Positions 26,376 to 38,144 of a stretch of 64,000 nucleotides of DNA are shown here, in pieces. How positions within the stretch are numbered: the first letter of the stretch is position 1; every line of letters begins with the position of its first letter. Origin of the DNA: Helicoverpa zea (taxonomy: Eukaryota > Arthropoda > Insecta > Lepidoptera > Noctuidae); contig NC_061469.1 in NCBI RefSeq assembly GCF_022581195.2, forward strand, positions 5,890,001 through 5,954,000, written 5' to 3'. The notes under the pieces were generated by a model. The model searched no databases, was not told the origin of the DNA, and saw nothing but the letters and a program-made list of their open reading frames with translations. The position numbers and the translations under genes are program-made.

Positions 26376-26402
26376 ATATAAGCCATGTGTAACTATTATC
26401 AG
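26376..26402 (+). promoter_or_regulatory. Core promoter of the divergent + strand hexamerin
   Basis: ATATAAG lies at 26376-26382 and an initiator-like TCAG at 26399-26402, about 24 bases on. The start codon is at 26433. Confidence 0.5.
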
Positions 26403-26432
26403 CACTAGTTGACTGCAGTGTTGGCTATTGTG

Positions 26433-29332
26433 ATGTTTCAATTTACCCTTTTACTATGGCTTCTGTCTGTGGGAATGTCTATATCTGCACCATCGGACGA
26501 ATTCCGTGGAATGGTGAACGAAGGAGGTATGTGAATGTTTTATTGCAAATAAAATGATCCTATAAATAAAGTGGACTTCCTAATGTCAGGGTCATCGTTA
26601 TGATTATAGCACTAATGAATTATGAGTGTTCTAATTACATTATTTCAGCGCTGTGCGTTGAATCTTGTCTACATAAATCGCTTAAAATAATTCACAGGTA
26701 ATTTGCAAAGTATGAGCATAAAACAATTGGTGGAAGAGAAATAAAAAACTTGTTTAAGTGATTCTCAAAATAGAATACTTATTAACTAAATCTCCTGTAT
26801 AGTGGATTATAATTGGTTCTACATGATTAAGATCATTTTGTTGTATTTCCTCCAGAGCTGTCCGTGGATGTTGATGGGCCCCTAATGGGCATTGTTCCTG
26901 GTTACGCAGCTCAAGGAGAGAGACAGCCACATAGGACAGGAAATATATTTTATGAACTTCTAGAGGTAAACAATGAATTTTCTTTATACTACTTTTTTGA
27001 AAGTATAGTAGTTTTTTATTGTATAGGTAATACTTTCAAAAAATTGTGTTCAATAAATAATTGTAACCCAAACAATATTTTTCCAGTACAATGACGATTA
27101 CAAAATCTTTAAAAATTTAGTGAAGAAAGGTACCACAATGAAAGGTCTTACGTTTAACATCTACGATGATAATATGCAAGAAGCAGCTAGCCATCTATTT
27201 GAACTACTCCACGGTGCAGAAGATGCAGGCTACAATGCTGAGAAATTATTTAATTTTGATGAACTAAATGAGGACTTAGTTGCATATGCTACACAATTGA
27301 ACATGATATACAGAGACAAACATGTTGATACGTCAGCATTTTCACCACCTTTTATCACAAAACCCAACTTCTTTGTCAACGGTGAAACAATATTAAAAGC
27401 TATGAAGATTAGTAACTATCTATATAACAATATAGATATAACAGAGGAAGCGTATGTAGATCAGTATTTCAAAAATTATGATACTGTCACGATTAACAGT
27501 AATTACTCTGGTTGGAATTTGCCTGAGAATGGAGGTGAAGAGCTGTTAAACTACTTTAGAGAAGATATTTCTTTGAACAGCTACTACTACGGAGTACATC
27601 TTAGACATCCGTATTGGATGTTCCGTCATAGACTGTATGCACTTAATTCTAGAAATGATGAGCATTACTACTACATTCATCAACAACTTGCCGCTCGTCT
27701 TTATCTTGAAAAGGAGCATTTGCGTCAAGAAAATAATTCAAAGAAAAATGACTTTGGTGATTTTAAACCATACCTCATTCATGAAAATGGACTGCCCTTT
27801 CCTAGCAGATCTGGAACAATTGGTGACTGGAGTGAAGATAGAGCTAAAATTAAGGCAATTGATATTGCAATCAGAGAATGTATGTCTAGGGGAATTATTA
27901 TGATGGTAAGACATGTTTTATTTAATCATTTGACAGAGCGAAAAAGAAGAAAATATTTTTTAGTTCACATCATTTTCAACATCGTTATCTGATACGAAAA
28001 ATCAGAAGATTACCATAAAGAAAGTAGTGTTAATATCATAATGTATCTCTTTTCAGGAAAATAAGTCTCCCATAAGGCTGTCGGAAGACAATTACATCAA
28101 ACTACTGACCAGACTGTTTCGAGGTAACTTTGAAGTGGGAAGAATTTCCAAAATCGTGCGTTCATTATTTGGATACGGAGGGAACGGATATCCTATTGAT
28201 GAGTAAGTATTTATGAAATTACAAGATCTTATCGATATCAATCCTGTCACTATATTGTATACGATACTTCTTATTTAAATGATAGTTACATAAGAGATAG
28301 GTACCATCAAGTCGTAGACAATAACTATATTTACTAAAGTAAAGCGTAGAATTCTTCCACTCTTTTTTTAGCCATTCGCTTGTGGATTGCTTGTAAAGTT
28401 AATCACTCTTGGATAAACTTACATTGATAAAAGAAAACAATATTATAAAAATAATACTTGTTGTCCTATTTTATAGGTATAACCCTGCGCCATCTCTTTT
28501 ACACCATCCTCAAACGGCATTGAGAGATCCCATCTACTGGTATATGATTCAATTTGTTCTCAACTACTTCACCGAGTACAAAGAGTCCATCGAACCTGTT
28601 AATCTACAAAAACATTCACTAAAACGCTGTGAAATCATCGATGCGGAAATTCCAAAAATAACCACATATTTTGACTATTATCAGTTTAATATAAACAATG
28701 CTGTAATCAAAAAGAGTTCCCCACATTCCAAAATACCGCTGACGATAACCGCGCGTCAAAAAAGATTAAAACATTCCAAATTTGAATTGAACTTCACAGT
28801 TGATTGTGAAGGAATTAAAAATACTATCGTCAGGTTGTTCCTCGGACCTCCATGCACTGACAGTTGTTGGGAAGAATACTCACACTTCTTTGAACTTGAC
28901 AAGTTCGCATATTCCTTTGAAGAAGGGTTAAACACCATAACATGGTCACCTGAGATCTCAAATAAATTCTCCAATGATGAGTTCTACAATATGGAAGGAT
29001 CGTCGTTACTAAAAGATAGGATTAATAACTACAATATGTTTAAGTTCCCAGAGAACTTAATAATACCCAGAGGCTTAGAAAAAGGTCTGAACCTTACTTT
29101 ATTTATTATGATAACGTCAGCTGATGAATATTTGGATGAGTTTTATTCAGCCAACAAGTTTTTCGCAGATTTAATGAACGATATAGATAACAAGCCTCTA
29201 GGGTTTCCTTTTGACAGGCCAGCAGTAGACTACTATGATGATGCTCCAAATTATAAGTTTTACAACATTACAATTTATCATAAGAAAAACAATGTAGAAA
29301 AGAATGGCTTCTTTTCTCCTCACTTGCATTGA
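26433..29332 (+). CDS. Divergent hexamerin
   Basis: Secreted hexamerin of uncertain subclass. Exons: 26433-26526, 26856-26965, 27087-27905, 28057-28202, 28477-29332; 674 aa, at the short end of the family. The first 19 residues form a signal peptide ending SISA. The second exon is only 110 bases against 134 in four paralogues, and its product (GPLMGIVPGYAAQGERQPHR within it) does not resemble the usual N-terminal helices. Signature 1 is intact near 224-243 (YFREDISLN, then H and P), with Tyr in place of copper-binding His. Signature 2 (TALRDPIYW) is at 403-411. The RLNHKPF block is altered to RLKHSKF. It is rich in Asn, Tyr and Glu with few Met. Introns match the cluster, so it is a diverged paralogue and not a recent copy. 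It converges on the first arylphorin gene. Confidence 0.92.
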
Positions 29333-29677
29333 ATTGCATATTTTGTTTGATCTGAATATTGGGTTTTCTTATACGTAAGTGAATGTGATCTGTTTGACAA
29401 TAATATAGTTATTAAGATTAATGTTTCTGGATACTGTCTTTTTTAATGTTGTTATATTACATATACATTTTAAATGTTGTTTACTTTTATTTTGTGTGAA
29501 TTATTACGCTACTCGACCTACTTCCTGAATACCTAAAGACTGTTTCTTTTGACTTCTAGTTTCCACATAATTACTTAAAGTGATGTTTTTTTATTGAAGA
29601 AGAAGAAACTTATGCGGTATGATAAACTGGCAGGAATTTTACATGATGGTATCTGTAAGAACCGTTTTAACTATTTG

Positions 29678-29683
29678 AATAAA
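29678..29683 (+). terminator. Poly(A) signal of the divergent hexamerin
   Basis: AATAAA lies about 346 bases after the stop codon, with another AATAAA at about 29693. It is only 40 bases from the signal of the converging arylphorin gene. Confidence 0.5.
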
Positions 29684-29722
29684 GGAGAAAGGAATAAAAG
29701 TATTGTATTACTTATTACAATA

Positions 29723-29728
29723 TTTATT
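29723..29728 (-). terminator. Poly(A) signal of the first arylphorin
   Basis: AATAAA on the - strand, about 50 bases after the stop codon. The second arylphorin gene has the signal about 100 bases after its stop. Confidence 0.7.
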
Positions 29729-29778
29729 TCAATTTAATTACGGTTTCTATTTTTACTCAAGTTGACATATTTAACATC

Positions 29779-32759
29779 TTACTTATGGTTAAGGAAGTAA
29801 GAGGGGATGTTCATCTCATAAGGTAAATACGCGTCCTTGTGGTAGATCTTTACATCCTCGAAGTACATGTTGGGCTGCCTGAAGTAAGCTTCTTGTACAG
29901 GGCGGTCGAATGGATAACCGACAGGTTTGTTGTCTGACATGTAGTTCTGGAACACGTCTTCTCCCTTCTTAACTCCGTTGTATGGGTATACGAACACGAA
30001 CAACTGGAATGGGTATCCACCGCTGGTACCCTTCGGCAGCATCAGCCTCCTAGGCATGTTGTCAGGTACAACAGACATGTCGTATGGAACCTTGCCTTGG
30101 TCTAACCACTTGTAGATCTCGTTAATAGGGATGGAGTCATCCTTGAAGAAGGTGAAGTCGCTGGATTTACGCTCAATCTTGTTCTCACCTGGGGCAAGTT
30201 TCTGCACGAACCAATCCAGTTCATAGAATTTCATCCAGTCCTCTTCAATATTGACAGGGTATCCATTTTGGTCGTATTTGGGTCCAATGAAGATTTTGAA
30301 TGCGGCGTCAGACGCTACATCTGATTTGAGGTCAATAGAAACAGTGAACGGTTTGTGGTTCAAGCGAGGTTGGCGGATCACAAAACCAGTAGGGTAGGAT
30401 TTGAGCTCTTCTTGACTGTAGAACACGCTGTTAGTAGCGTTGAAATCGAAGAAATCAAAGTATGTGATTAATTCGCTGACTTTGACGTCATTGATCTTAA
30501 CACCGACGAAGTGGAGGTCATTGTAAGAGTAAGGCTTGACATATTCTTTGTAAGCAATAAGGTAGTCGACGATTCTCTGGTACAGCTGGTAGAATGCAGG
30601 GTCGCGCATTGAGGTCTGGTAGAAGTCCAAAGCGGATGGCATGAAGGTGTACCTTTAAACAAAAGAACGAATATGAATTAACCACATCATTAGTTTACTT
30701 ATTTCTTAACATTAAAATTATTGATTGTGAATGAAATTAAATCATAAAAAGCTTAAAAATACCTAGTCGTAAAAACTTACTTGTCAAAAGGTTTGGGGCT
30801 GCCACTGAGCACGTGACGGGCGATGATCTCATAAGAGTACTGGTGCAAGTCCTTGTTGCTCTTCTCGGAGTACAGGTCTGAGTTCATGTGCCAGTAGTTG
30901 CCGACGTAGTTCATTTCCTTCTCAGGCTGAAAGTAAGTACAAATAAAAGGTCAGATAATTCGACCACTTATGTTATTGATCACTACATAAAACATAAGTG
31001 TTGCTACTTACGGTCTTGAATTCTCCCTTCTGCAAGAATTGGAAGAACGTCTTTTCATAGGTGTCCAGGAAACGGATGTATTCGTAGTTCTTCTCAGAGT
31101 GGATGTTGTAGTTGTTACTCCTTTGAGCGAAAGGCAAGAAGTTTCCAGACAGTAGAGGGTAGTAACCAGTCTTGAATTCGGAGTACCAGGAGAACTCAGG
31201 AATATCTCCCAAACCGTTGGTAAGACGCTCCAAATAGTAACGAGCCAGAATTTGCTGGTAGTAGTAGAAGAAGAATTCTCCCGTGCGATCCTTCCATGCG
31301 CTTAATTTGCCAGACTTCCACCAGAAAGGCATGTGTGAGTGGAAGTAGAAGTAGTAAGCGTTCAAGCCTACATCTTCAGTGAAGTATGACAGTCTCTGTT
31401 CCTGGTTGGGGTAGGTCAAGGCGTTGGAGTAGTTGGCATAGTACACGTAGTAGTCGCTTTCCTTGACAATGCCGTATTGAGCAGCAAAATCAGATTGGAA
31501 CAATCCATTCTGCATTTTGATGACGTTCATCTTAGACAGAATGTCCTTGTTGAAGAAGAACTGTGGGTAAACTTCATAAGGTGCTGGGAGAACAATGCCT
31601 TCAGTGTCTTCCCTCTGGACCACAGCAATGTAGTACGCGTATAAGAACTGCTCTTCGTTCAGCCAAACCTTGGCCCAGGCGGCGGTTTTCCAGAAGGTTT
31701 CGAAGTCCTTAGCGTAGTACATCAGCTTGAATAGGGCAATAGCTTCATCCCTCAACCTTTCGTAGAAGATGGAAAACTTGTGGAATTTCGGCAAGAATCC
31801 AGTTCTGTATAACTGTAAGAATTCTTCAACCACATGTTTTTCCTGCAAAATGCAATGTTTAGGTTTTGTATGGGAATCTTAGAAATTGCATATAGAAACT
31901 ATATAATTTGATCCGTTTTGACTGTATATAATTAATTGAAATATACTCACAGTGTAACCGGCGATGTTAGCTTCAATGTCGTATTCCTTGCCGACTTTGT
32001 AGTATTCAGCGTGAACGTCAAGTTGTTCCGAGTGCTCAAAGAGGGTAAGGATCTTCTTCTGGTGCTCGGCAAAAGCAGCATCAACTGTAAGTAAAAGAAA
32101 CAGATACCTTTGTACTATTTGATTTTACTTCTTCTTCTGTTTACTGTGTACATAAAGGGTTAAAATAAATAGGACATAAGTAAAAAGGCTCTAAAGTTTT
32201 GACAAACCAAACTTTGATATACTACGTATTTTACCTGTGTGTTATGTTTGTACTGTTGTGACAATTAAATATTGACTAAAATGTACATCAAAGGTGCAAG
32301 AACCCATAATGAATAGTTTATATATTTTAAACGTTTCTGAGGTGAAAAAGTATATGAAGTTAATTTCGTAAATCCACACATTGTATTGAAACCTCAGAAG
32401 AAATAAGTATATTTTCTGATGTAGAAATAACCCCGCCAGAAAAAGGGTTTTAAATGGATAAGGTATGATATATAGGTAGATATAATGATAGAATAATTAA
32501 AGATCTACGTTGTTTTTCGAGTCAATAGCACTAAGGTACTAAAAAACAATTTCTGCTATTGGAAGCAGATTATAAGATATCGCAAAGTCTATATAAACTG
32601 ATACATTTCCACGTGAAAGAATTAGTAAATATGAAAAAAATACATGAAATCGAAATGCAATAAGTTCTTACCAGGTTTCACTTGGATTTCATGGTGCTTA
32701 GGGAGGGCTACGCCCATCGCCAGGGCCACAAGCCCCGAAAGGATCAAGACAGTCTTCAT
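29779..32759 (-). CDS. Arylphorin-type hexamerin, copy 1
   Basis: Aromatic-rich larval storage protein, secreted by fat body as a glycosylated hexamer. Exons, in transcript order: 32759-32672, 32084-31951, 31842-31012, 30926-30781, 30652-29779; 690 aa. A signal peptide covers about residues 1-16 (ending ALAMG). Signature 1 is intact near 227-246 (YFTEDVGLN, then H and P) with the copper-site His pair lost. Signature 2 (TSMRDPAFY) is at 413-421, and RLNHKPF follows. By hand count about 62 of 277 residues of exon 3 are Phe or Tyr, which defines the arylphorin class. Sequons occur at NYS and NAT. It is about 90% identical in exon 5 to the copy at 39391-42260, in the same orientation, so the pair is a tandem duplicate. 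Part of it looks gene-converted. Confidence 0.96.
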
Positions 32760-32781
32760 CGTTGCCAGAACCGCCGCCAAC

Positions 32782-32815
32782 TGTGCCGACCAGCCTGCCG
32801 AAACCCCGTTTTATA
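32782..32815 (-). promoter_or_regulatory. Core promoter of arylphorin copy 1
   Basis: TATAAAA runs from 32815 to 32809 on the - strand. GGCACAGTTG follows with its CAG adenine at 32782, 33 bases on. The start codon is 23 bases further, at 32759. Confidence 0.75.
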
Positions 32816-33514
32816 CCACTCAAAGATCACAATGCCGTGTGTTTAATATCGATAATGTTATACTTTCTTTATCTTTATCACTGTATTAACCTCTGACACG
32901 AAACTCTTATTAGTTGATGTATTAAAATCACAACAGAATTAACGAAATCTGTTGCGTAATCGCGTCGGTATGAGGCTTATCAGAGCGAGAGACATGTTAT
33001 CAAGACTCTTAGGGTCTAGAACATTTCCACAAAATTAATTAGACTTCATGTATAGAACGTACAGTCCTATGGAATATCGTTAGGAATTGAGGAGCTTATT
33101 TTAATAATCCCGATAGAGACTCCGGTCTTTTGGTAGCTAAATGTTAATTGCATGGTCTTTTGGGTCATTTCCATTCATCGTGTTTGTAGAAAAATGCTTG
33201 GACCTAAATCTATGTACACTATTTTTATTGTTATCTTGTGAAGTCTATCTCTAATCGCAATTATCATAGGGTTTGGATAATCAACAGGTACATATATTAT
33301 GTAAAGTTAAGAAGAGGGTTAATACGTATATAACAATACGCTCGTACAAATATCAACCTAAATAAAACAAATGACACCTGGTACCTGTTACACTAAATTG
33401 TTTTGATTTCTGATGTACTGATCACTGCACTAAACAAATATTATGAATCAATGAAAATGTTATGGTTATTAAGATATGTGTTATTATTTTGGAATTTTAC
33501 AATTACAGTAAGAG

Positions 33515-33710
33515 TAACCGCACACTGCTGATTTTTGTTTGGCCGACAGATATATGACAACGTTCAGATATTTGACCGGTATCAGATCAACTTAAAACTT
33601 TGATTAGCTAAATTCACGATTTTCTTAAAATATATAAATATAATTTTTCCAACCATCGTGCGCTAACTGTCTTCTGACTGTTTAGTCTGCAGTTTAGACT
33701 AACGGCCAGT
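33515..33710 (+). repeat. MITE-like repeat, third copy
   Basis: Blocks such as TTTGGCCGACAGATATATGAC, ACTTTGATTAGCTAAATTCACG and CTGTTTAGTCTGCAG match the copies at 25925-26165 (inverted) and 38145-38345. Confidence 0.5.
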
Positions 33711-33861
33711 TTCTTCATCAAAAGTAAAAGTCAAAGTAATGTCTAAAGTAAAAGTAACGGTCAAATTCGTTTTTTCAAGGCAAAAATGAATTTGCTAAAA
33801 TTTTACTTTTACTTTAGACATTACTTTGACTTTTACTTTGGCTTTTACTTTTGATGAAGAA
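33709..33861. repeat. Foldback element of TTACTTTTACTTT-type arms
   Basis: Arms of about 49-54 bases face each other: TTTCTTCATCAAAAGTAAAAG on the left and CTTTTACTTTTGATGAAGAAA on the right, with a roughly 50-base loop. It abuts the preceding MITE-like repeat. No coding capacity is seen. Confidence 0.7.
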
Positions 33862-34116
33862 ACTTTCTGTTAGAGTTATGTATTTTTTTACAACGTTTCT
33901 TTCGCAGTAATTCTGATATATTTACATGCCAGAAAGAAGGAGTAAATTTTTCACGGCTACCTGAAGGAACGGACTTTTCACACTCAACTGTAACTAATTA
34001 AATTGAATGATAAGGACCGTTTTAAAATAATCTGCAACCGTTTTAAAGAAGCGATTTTCACCATTACCACTTAGGACGATAATGCTTGGCGTTATTTGAG
34101 ATACAATTAATATTTA

Positions 34117-34525
34117 GAGATAGTGAAGGATAAAAAAAAAGTCGTGGTAGCCTAGTGGGTAAAAGACCAACCTCTCAAGAATGAGGGCGTTGGTTCTATT
34201 CCAGTTCAGGCAAGTACCAATGCAATTTTTCTAAGCATGTATGTACTTTCTAAGTATTCCTTGGACACAAGTGACTGTGTTTCAGATGGGACGTTAAAAT
34301 GTAGGTCACGGCAGTCATTGAGCATCTTTGACAGTCGTTACGGGTAAATCTGGGACACCTGTCTAACCAAGGAGTATTGGCTTGCCCGGGTAACAGGGTT
34401 GACGAGGTCAGATAGGGCAGTCGCTCCTTTTAAAACACTAGTACTCAGCTGTATTGGGTTACAATGGACGCCAACCCCAACATAGTTGGGAATATGCTCG
34501 GAAGATGATGGAGATAGTGAAAGAT
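34117..34525 (+). mobile_element. Second-family SINE with 15-base target duplication
   Basis: The body (about 34132-34510) has a tRNA-like head (AGCCTAGTGGGTAAAAGACC, then GGTTCTATTCCAGTTC) and ends CCCCAACATAGTTGGGAATATGCTCGG plus a GATGATG tail. Direct repeats GAGATAGTGAAGGAT (34117-34131) and GAGATAGTGAAAGAT (34511-34525), with one mismatch, flank it. It is the same family as 36717-37123, 38818-38991 and 63677-64000. Confidence 0.88.
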
Positions 34526-35420
34526 CGAGAAGTAGGTACATGAAATCAAAAGTAGTATTTGTCCATATTCTATATACCTATACGAGTATATATTTGTAGT
34601 ATCATTTGATGCCCTCAGAAGTAGTCCGTTTATACAAAATAAAGTAAGATTAACAGATAACTTATTTGGTAACATATTATCTGTACCTATATAATAATAA
34701 TAACATACAACAACAAACATTTAGCTATCTCTCAGCTTGAAATTATGTCATAGGTTAACATTTTTAATACGATAGCAGCCACATTTAAGTAAATGACGAG
34801 TCAAAATGAAGGTGTGGTAAATTGCATCTATATTGCATATATATACAGTGCTTATAAGACCAATAATGGTATACTGGTAAGCGAACACCTCTCCAATAGG
34901 AAAACATGGGATATTTCTCTGTGAAATGCTGCTTATAAAAGGTGGATGTTTCAACACGAAACACAGAGGAACTGGCCGCCCATCAACAGACCGACCGCAT
35001 GGTCGATCGAGCCGTTTGGTATTTACTTACTAACAAGCTTCTTAATAATTACGATAACACATCACAAAAAAAAATCTAAGTTTGGACTTGTTCGAAAAGT
35101 CTTATAATGAGTACACTTAAATATTAATCTTCAATAATCGCATCCTGCGTTAGTGGGCCTTATGGCAAATGCACTTCGGTAAAATTGTGGTGGCTTGAGT
35201 AAACTTAAGACCTTTGGTACAATTGGAAATGTGCAAGAAGGTTTTATACGTAGTGTGTTGTGTACCTACTGGCTGCATAGAAAAGCGATGACAGCCGGTG
35301 GTTTTTGTTTTAAAAGAAAGAATCCCATGTAGGTGCCATGTATTCGTAGGATGGAGTGACATTTTTTACACGCTTTTTATTAGCTTCACCTGTATGTTTG
35401 TATATTTGTATGTTTGTTTG

Positions 35421-36200
35421 TAACCGACTTCTTTGGGCGCGATTTTGACCCAGCTTAAACGGCCAGATTTCGTTCAAACTTTGTAGATTTATTGAGGACC
35501 GATGACAATACACTAATTTGATAAAGTTATTCCATTTTTAACCGACTTCCCAAAAAGGAGGAGGTTCTCAATTCGGCCGGTATGTTTTTTTTTCTATATA
35601 TGTACATCGATTACTCCGAGGTTTATAGACCGATTTACGTGTTTTTTTTTGTGTTCGACTCGGAATAGCTGCCAGTTGGTCCCATAGTCATCAGGTTAGG
35701 ATCTGATGATGCAAACCCTGAGAAATCGAGGGCAACCTTCGAAAGTTGTAGGCATACATTGGGTAAAAACTTAACACTTAGGTGTACGCCTAAAAGCACT
35801 ACTCAACTGTGAAGATTTGGAGCTGACCTGATGATGGAGACCAGAGAGGGTCGAGGGAACTCGACAACTGAATATGTAAACTACCTCGTGTTTGGGCTTA
35901 AATTATTTGTATTGACAAGACCTTTGCAACAGTGAAGGTTTGGAGCTGACCTGATGATGGAGACCAGAGAAAGTCGAGGAAACTCGACAACTGAATATGT
36001 AAAATACCTCGTTTGGAGTTATATTCTTTGTATTGATGAGAACTCCCCACTTGTATGGATAGTGACAACTATTCGTATCACTGAAAAGCTTTAAATAAAA
36101 AACTTTTTTACAAAAAAATTAAACCGACTTCCCAAAACACTAAAAAGCAAAAAAATAGCTAATTTTAGGTGCATCGGCCTAGAAGTCGGTGGCAAAATTA
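35421..36200. mobile_element. Dispersed element with AACCGACTTC ends
   Basis: AACCGACTTC words occur at about 35422, 35540 and 36121, and the inverted form GAAGTCGGTG at about 36182, with GGAGGAGGTTCTCAATTCGG next to the second. This arrangement is widespread in moth genomes. It encodes nothing recognisable and contains a tandem duplication at 35809-36054. The borders are approximate. Confidence 0.55.
35809..36054 (+). repeat. Two tandem copies of a 123-bp unit
   Basis: Units starting at 35809 and 35932 share GTGAAG, TTTGGAGCTGACCTGATGAT, GGAGACCAGAGA and ACTCGACAACTGAATATGTA with few differences. Confidence 0.8.
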
Positions 36201-36403
36201 ACTTAGTAACATCCATTAGACACCGATTCTAGGCTTTTCAATTTGCAAAATATGACTTTTGTTAATTTATATAATTTTTCTCTACAGTCGATAAGGCAGG
36301 ACTCGATGTTAATTTTTATTTCCAATAATTATCTTTAGCCGTTTTCTCTAATATTGACAAATTTTTGTATACTAAAGAGAATTTTAATTCTACAAAACAA
36401 ATA

Positions 36404-36552
36404 AGGGCCTTACTACAAAAACTTTAAACCCTGTTTTACACTTGTCTAATAAAATTTTGGCTGCAAAATGAACCATATGTCAACGTCATAATTTGTCATT
36501 TTTTTAGACAAGGCATAAACTGACGTTTAAAAGTTTTTGTGGTAAGACGGTA
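36404..36552. mobile_element. Short MITE with imperfect inverted ends
   Basis: The left end CTTACTACAAAAACTTTAAAC (about 36409) faces the right end GTTTAAAAGTTTTTGTGGTAAG (36525-36546). The interior has no open frame. Confidence 0.6.
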
Positions 36553-36579
36553 ATAGTTTTAAAACAAACTAAAAAGTAG

Positions 36580-37432
36580 AAAATAAATAATAGTTTTAAA
36601 AAACTAAAAAACACGCTTTTTATAGAAAACCGAACTAAAAAATAGACAATAAATTTTAATGAATTTCAATTAAGAAAATAGTGTTAAAAATTTCAATGAA
36701 TATAAATTAATAATAGTCTAGAAATAATTAATAGTGGCCTAGTGGGCAAAGAACCAATCTCTCGAGTATGAGGGCGCGGGTTCGATTCCAGGTCAGGCAA
36801 GTACCAATGCAACTTTTCTAAGTTTGTATGTACTTTCTAAGTATATCTTAGACACCAATGACTGTGTTTCGGATGGCACGTTAAACTGTAGGTCCCGGCT
36901 GTCATTGAACATCCTTGGCAGTCGTTACGGGTAGTCAGAAGCCAGTAAGTCTGACAGCAGTCTATCCAAGGGGTATCGGGTGGCCCGGGTAACTGGGTTG
37001 AGGAGGTCAGATAGGCAGTCGCTTCTTGTAAAGCGGATTCAGCTGAGTACCAGTGGTACTCAGCTGAATCCGGTTAGACTGGAAGCCGACCCCAACATAG
37101 TTGGGAAAAAGGCTCGGAGGATGATAAATTAATAATAGTGTGAATACAAAAAAATATATATATTAAAAAAGCGTGGGGTGCTTTTTAAGATATTATCGAA
37201 ATGAAAATCACTCTACTCATATCTGTCAATAAAATATTTATAACTATTGACACCATGCACCCCACGCTTTTTTAATATTTTTTTTTTGTATTCACTCTAT
37301 TATTAATTTATATTCATTGAATTTTTTAACACTATTTTCTTAATTTAAATTCATTAAAATTTATTTTCTATTTTTTAGTTCGGTTTTCTATAAAAAGCGT
37401 GTTTTTTAGTTTTTTAAAACTATTATTTATTT
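36580..37432. repeat. Long AT-rich foldback element interrupted by a SINE
   Basis: The left arm (36580-36716, resuming 37139-37181) and the right arm (37257-37432) are reverse complements over about 170 bases. They include AAACTAAAAAACACGCTTTTT facing its complement and the inner pair GCGTGGGGTGC (37171-37181) / GCACCCCACGC (37257-37267). The loop is about 75 bases. The left arm is split by the SINE at 36717-37123. Confidence 0.85.
36702..37138 (+). mobile_element. Second-family SINE nested in the foldback
   Basis: The body is 36717-37123, with tRNA-like head GGCCTAGTGGGCAAAGAACC and B-box GGTTCGATTCCAGG. Perfect 15-base direct repeats ATAAATTAATAATAG lie at 36702-36716 and 37124-37138. Near its end a local inverted duplication makes the palindrome GATTCAGCTGAGTACC / GGTACTCAGCTGAATC (about 37036-37071), absent from the sister copies. 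Confidence 0.92.
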
Positions 37433-37805
37433 ATTCGGAATATTATTTTTTCACATAATCATAGAGACTTATTGGCTTATGAAGCACTGGAGCGTGATTA
37501 AAGTATGGATTGTATGGTAACAGTTAATTTTATTCTCCTCGCCCTATATACTCATGCCTACCATTATGACACTATGACAGATCCACTAATACCTAATTCT
37601 TTAGGATATGTCGTAAGGCAACTCCCAACAAATATATTTTACTGAAAGGAAACTATATAAAAACTACTTTGTTTTCCAAAAATAATCATATTGTGTGAGT
37701 CTCAGAACTCGAATCGTGCTGCGATCATTCAATGTTAACTTGCTTTTTTTTAAGAAGAAAGACCAGACCAACAAACCATTTACCATATTTTTGAAAAAAA
37801 GGAAT

Positions 37806-37912
37806 ACCAGATGCAGCTGAGAACCAGTGATGTACAAGGAGCTACTGCATATCTGACCTCCACACCCAGTTACCTGAACAACGCAGTACCCCTTGGCGGG
37901 ACTGTTAAAAAA
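37806..37912 (-). mobile_element. Degenerate remnant of the second SINE family
   Basis: Similarity to the 3' half of the family (CAGCTGAGAACCAGTG, TATCTGACCTCCACACCCAG, AGTACCCCTTGG) with many changes. Confidence 0.6.
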
Positions 37913-38144
37913 GGAAGATTAGTAATTTAATATAATTTTCTTTATTGCTAGGAGTAGCCGTTTTTTGGTTTTATATCCTGCGGATTCATGTGCTTGTATT
38001 AAAAATAGCCTGGTAGGTGTTTAAGCTCATAAAAGTTTTGTTTAAGTTTATTCACAACAATCATACTTATAAACATCTCCTTTGTGTAGTGTAATTGTAT
38101 CATGATTTCATAAGTAAGATTAACAGTACGAGTTAGAGCTGTAG

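Noticed and set aside
34140..34210. tRNA-like sequence
   Set aside because: It is the head of a SINE flanked by 15-base target duplications; the same holds for about 36734-36800.
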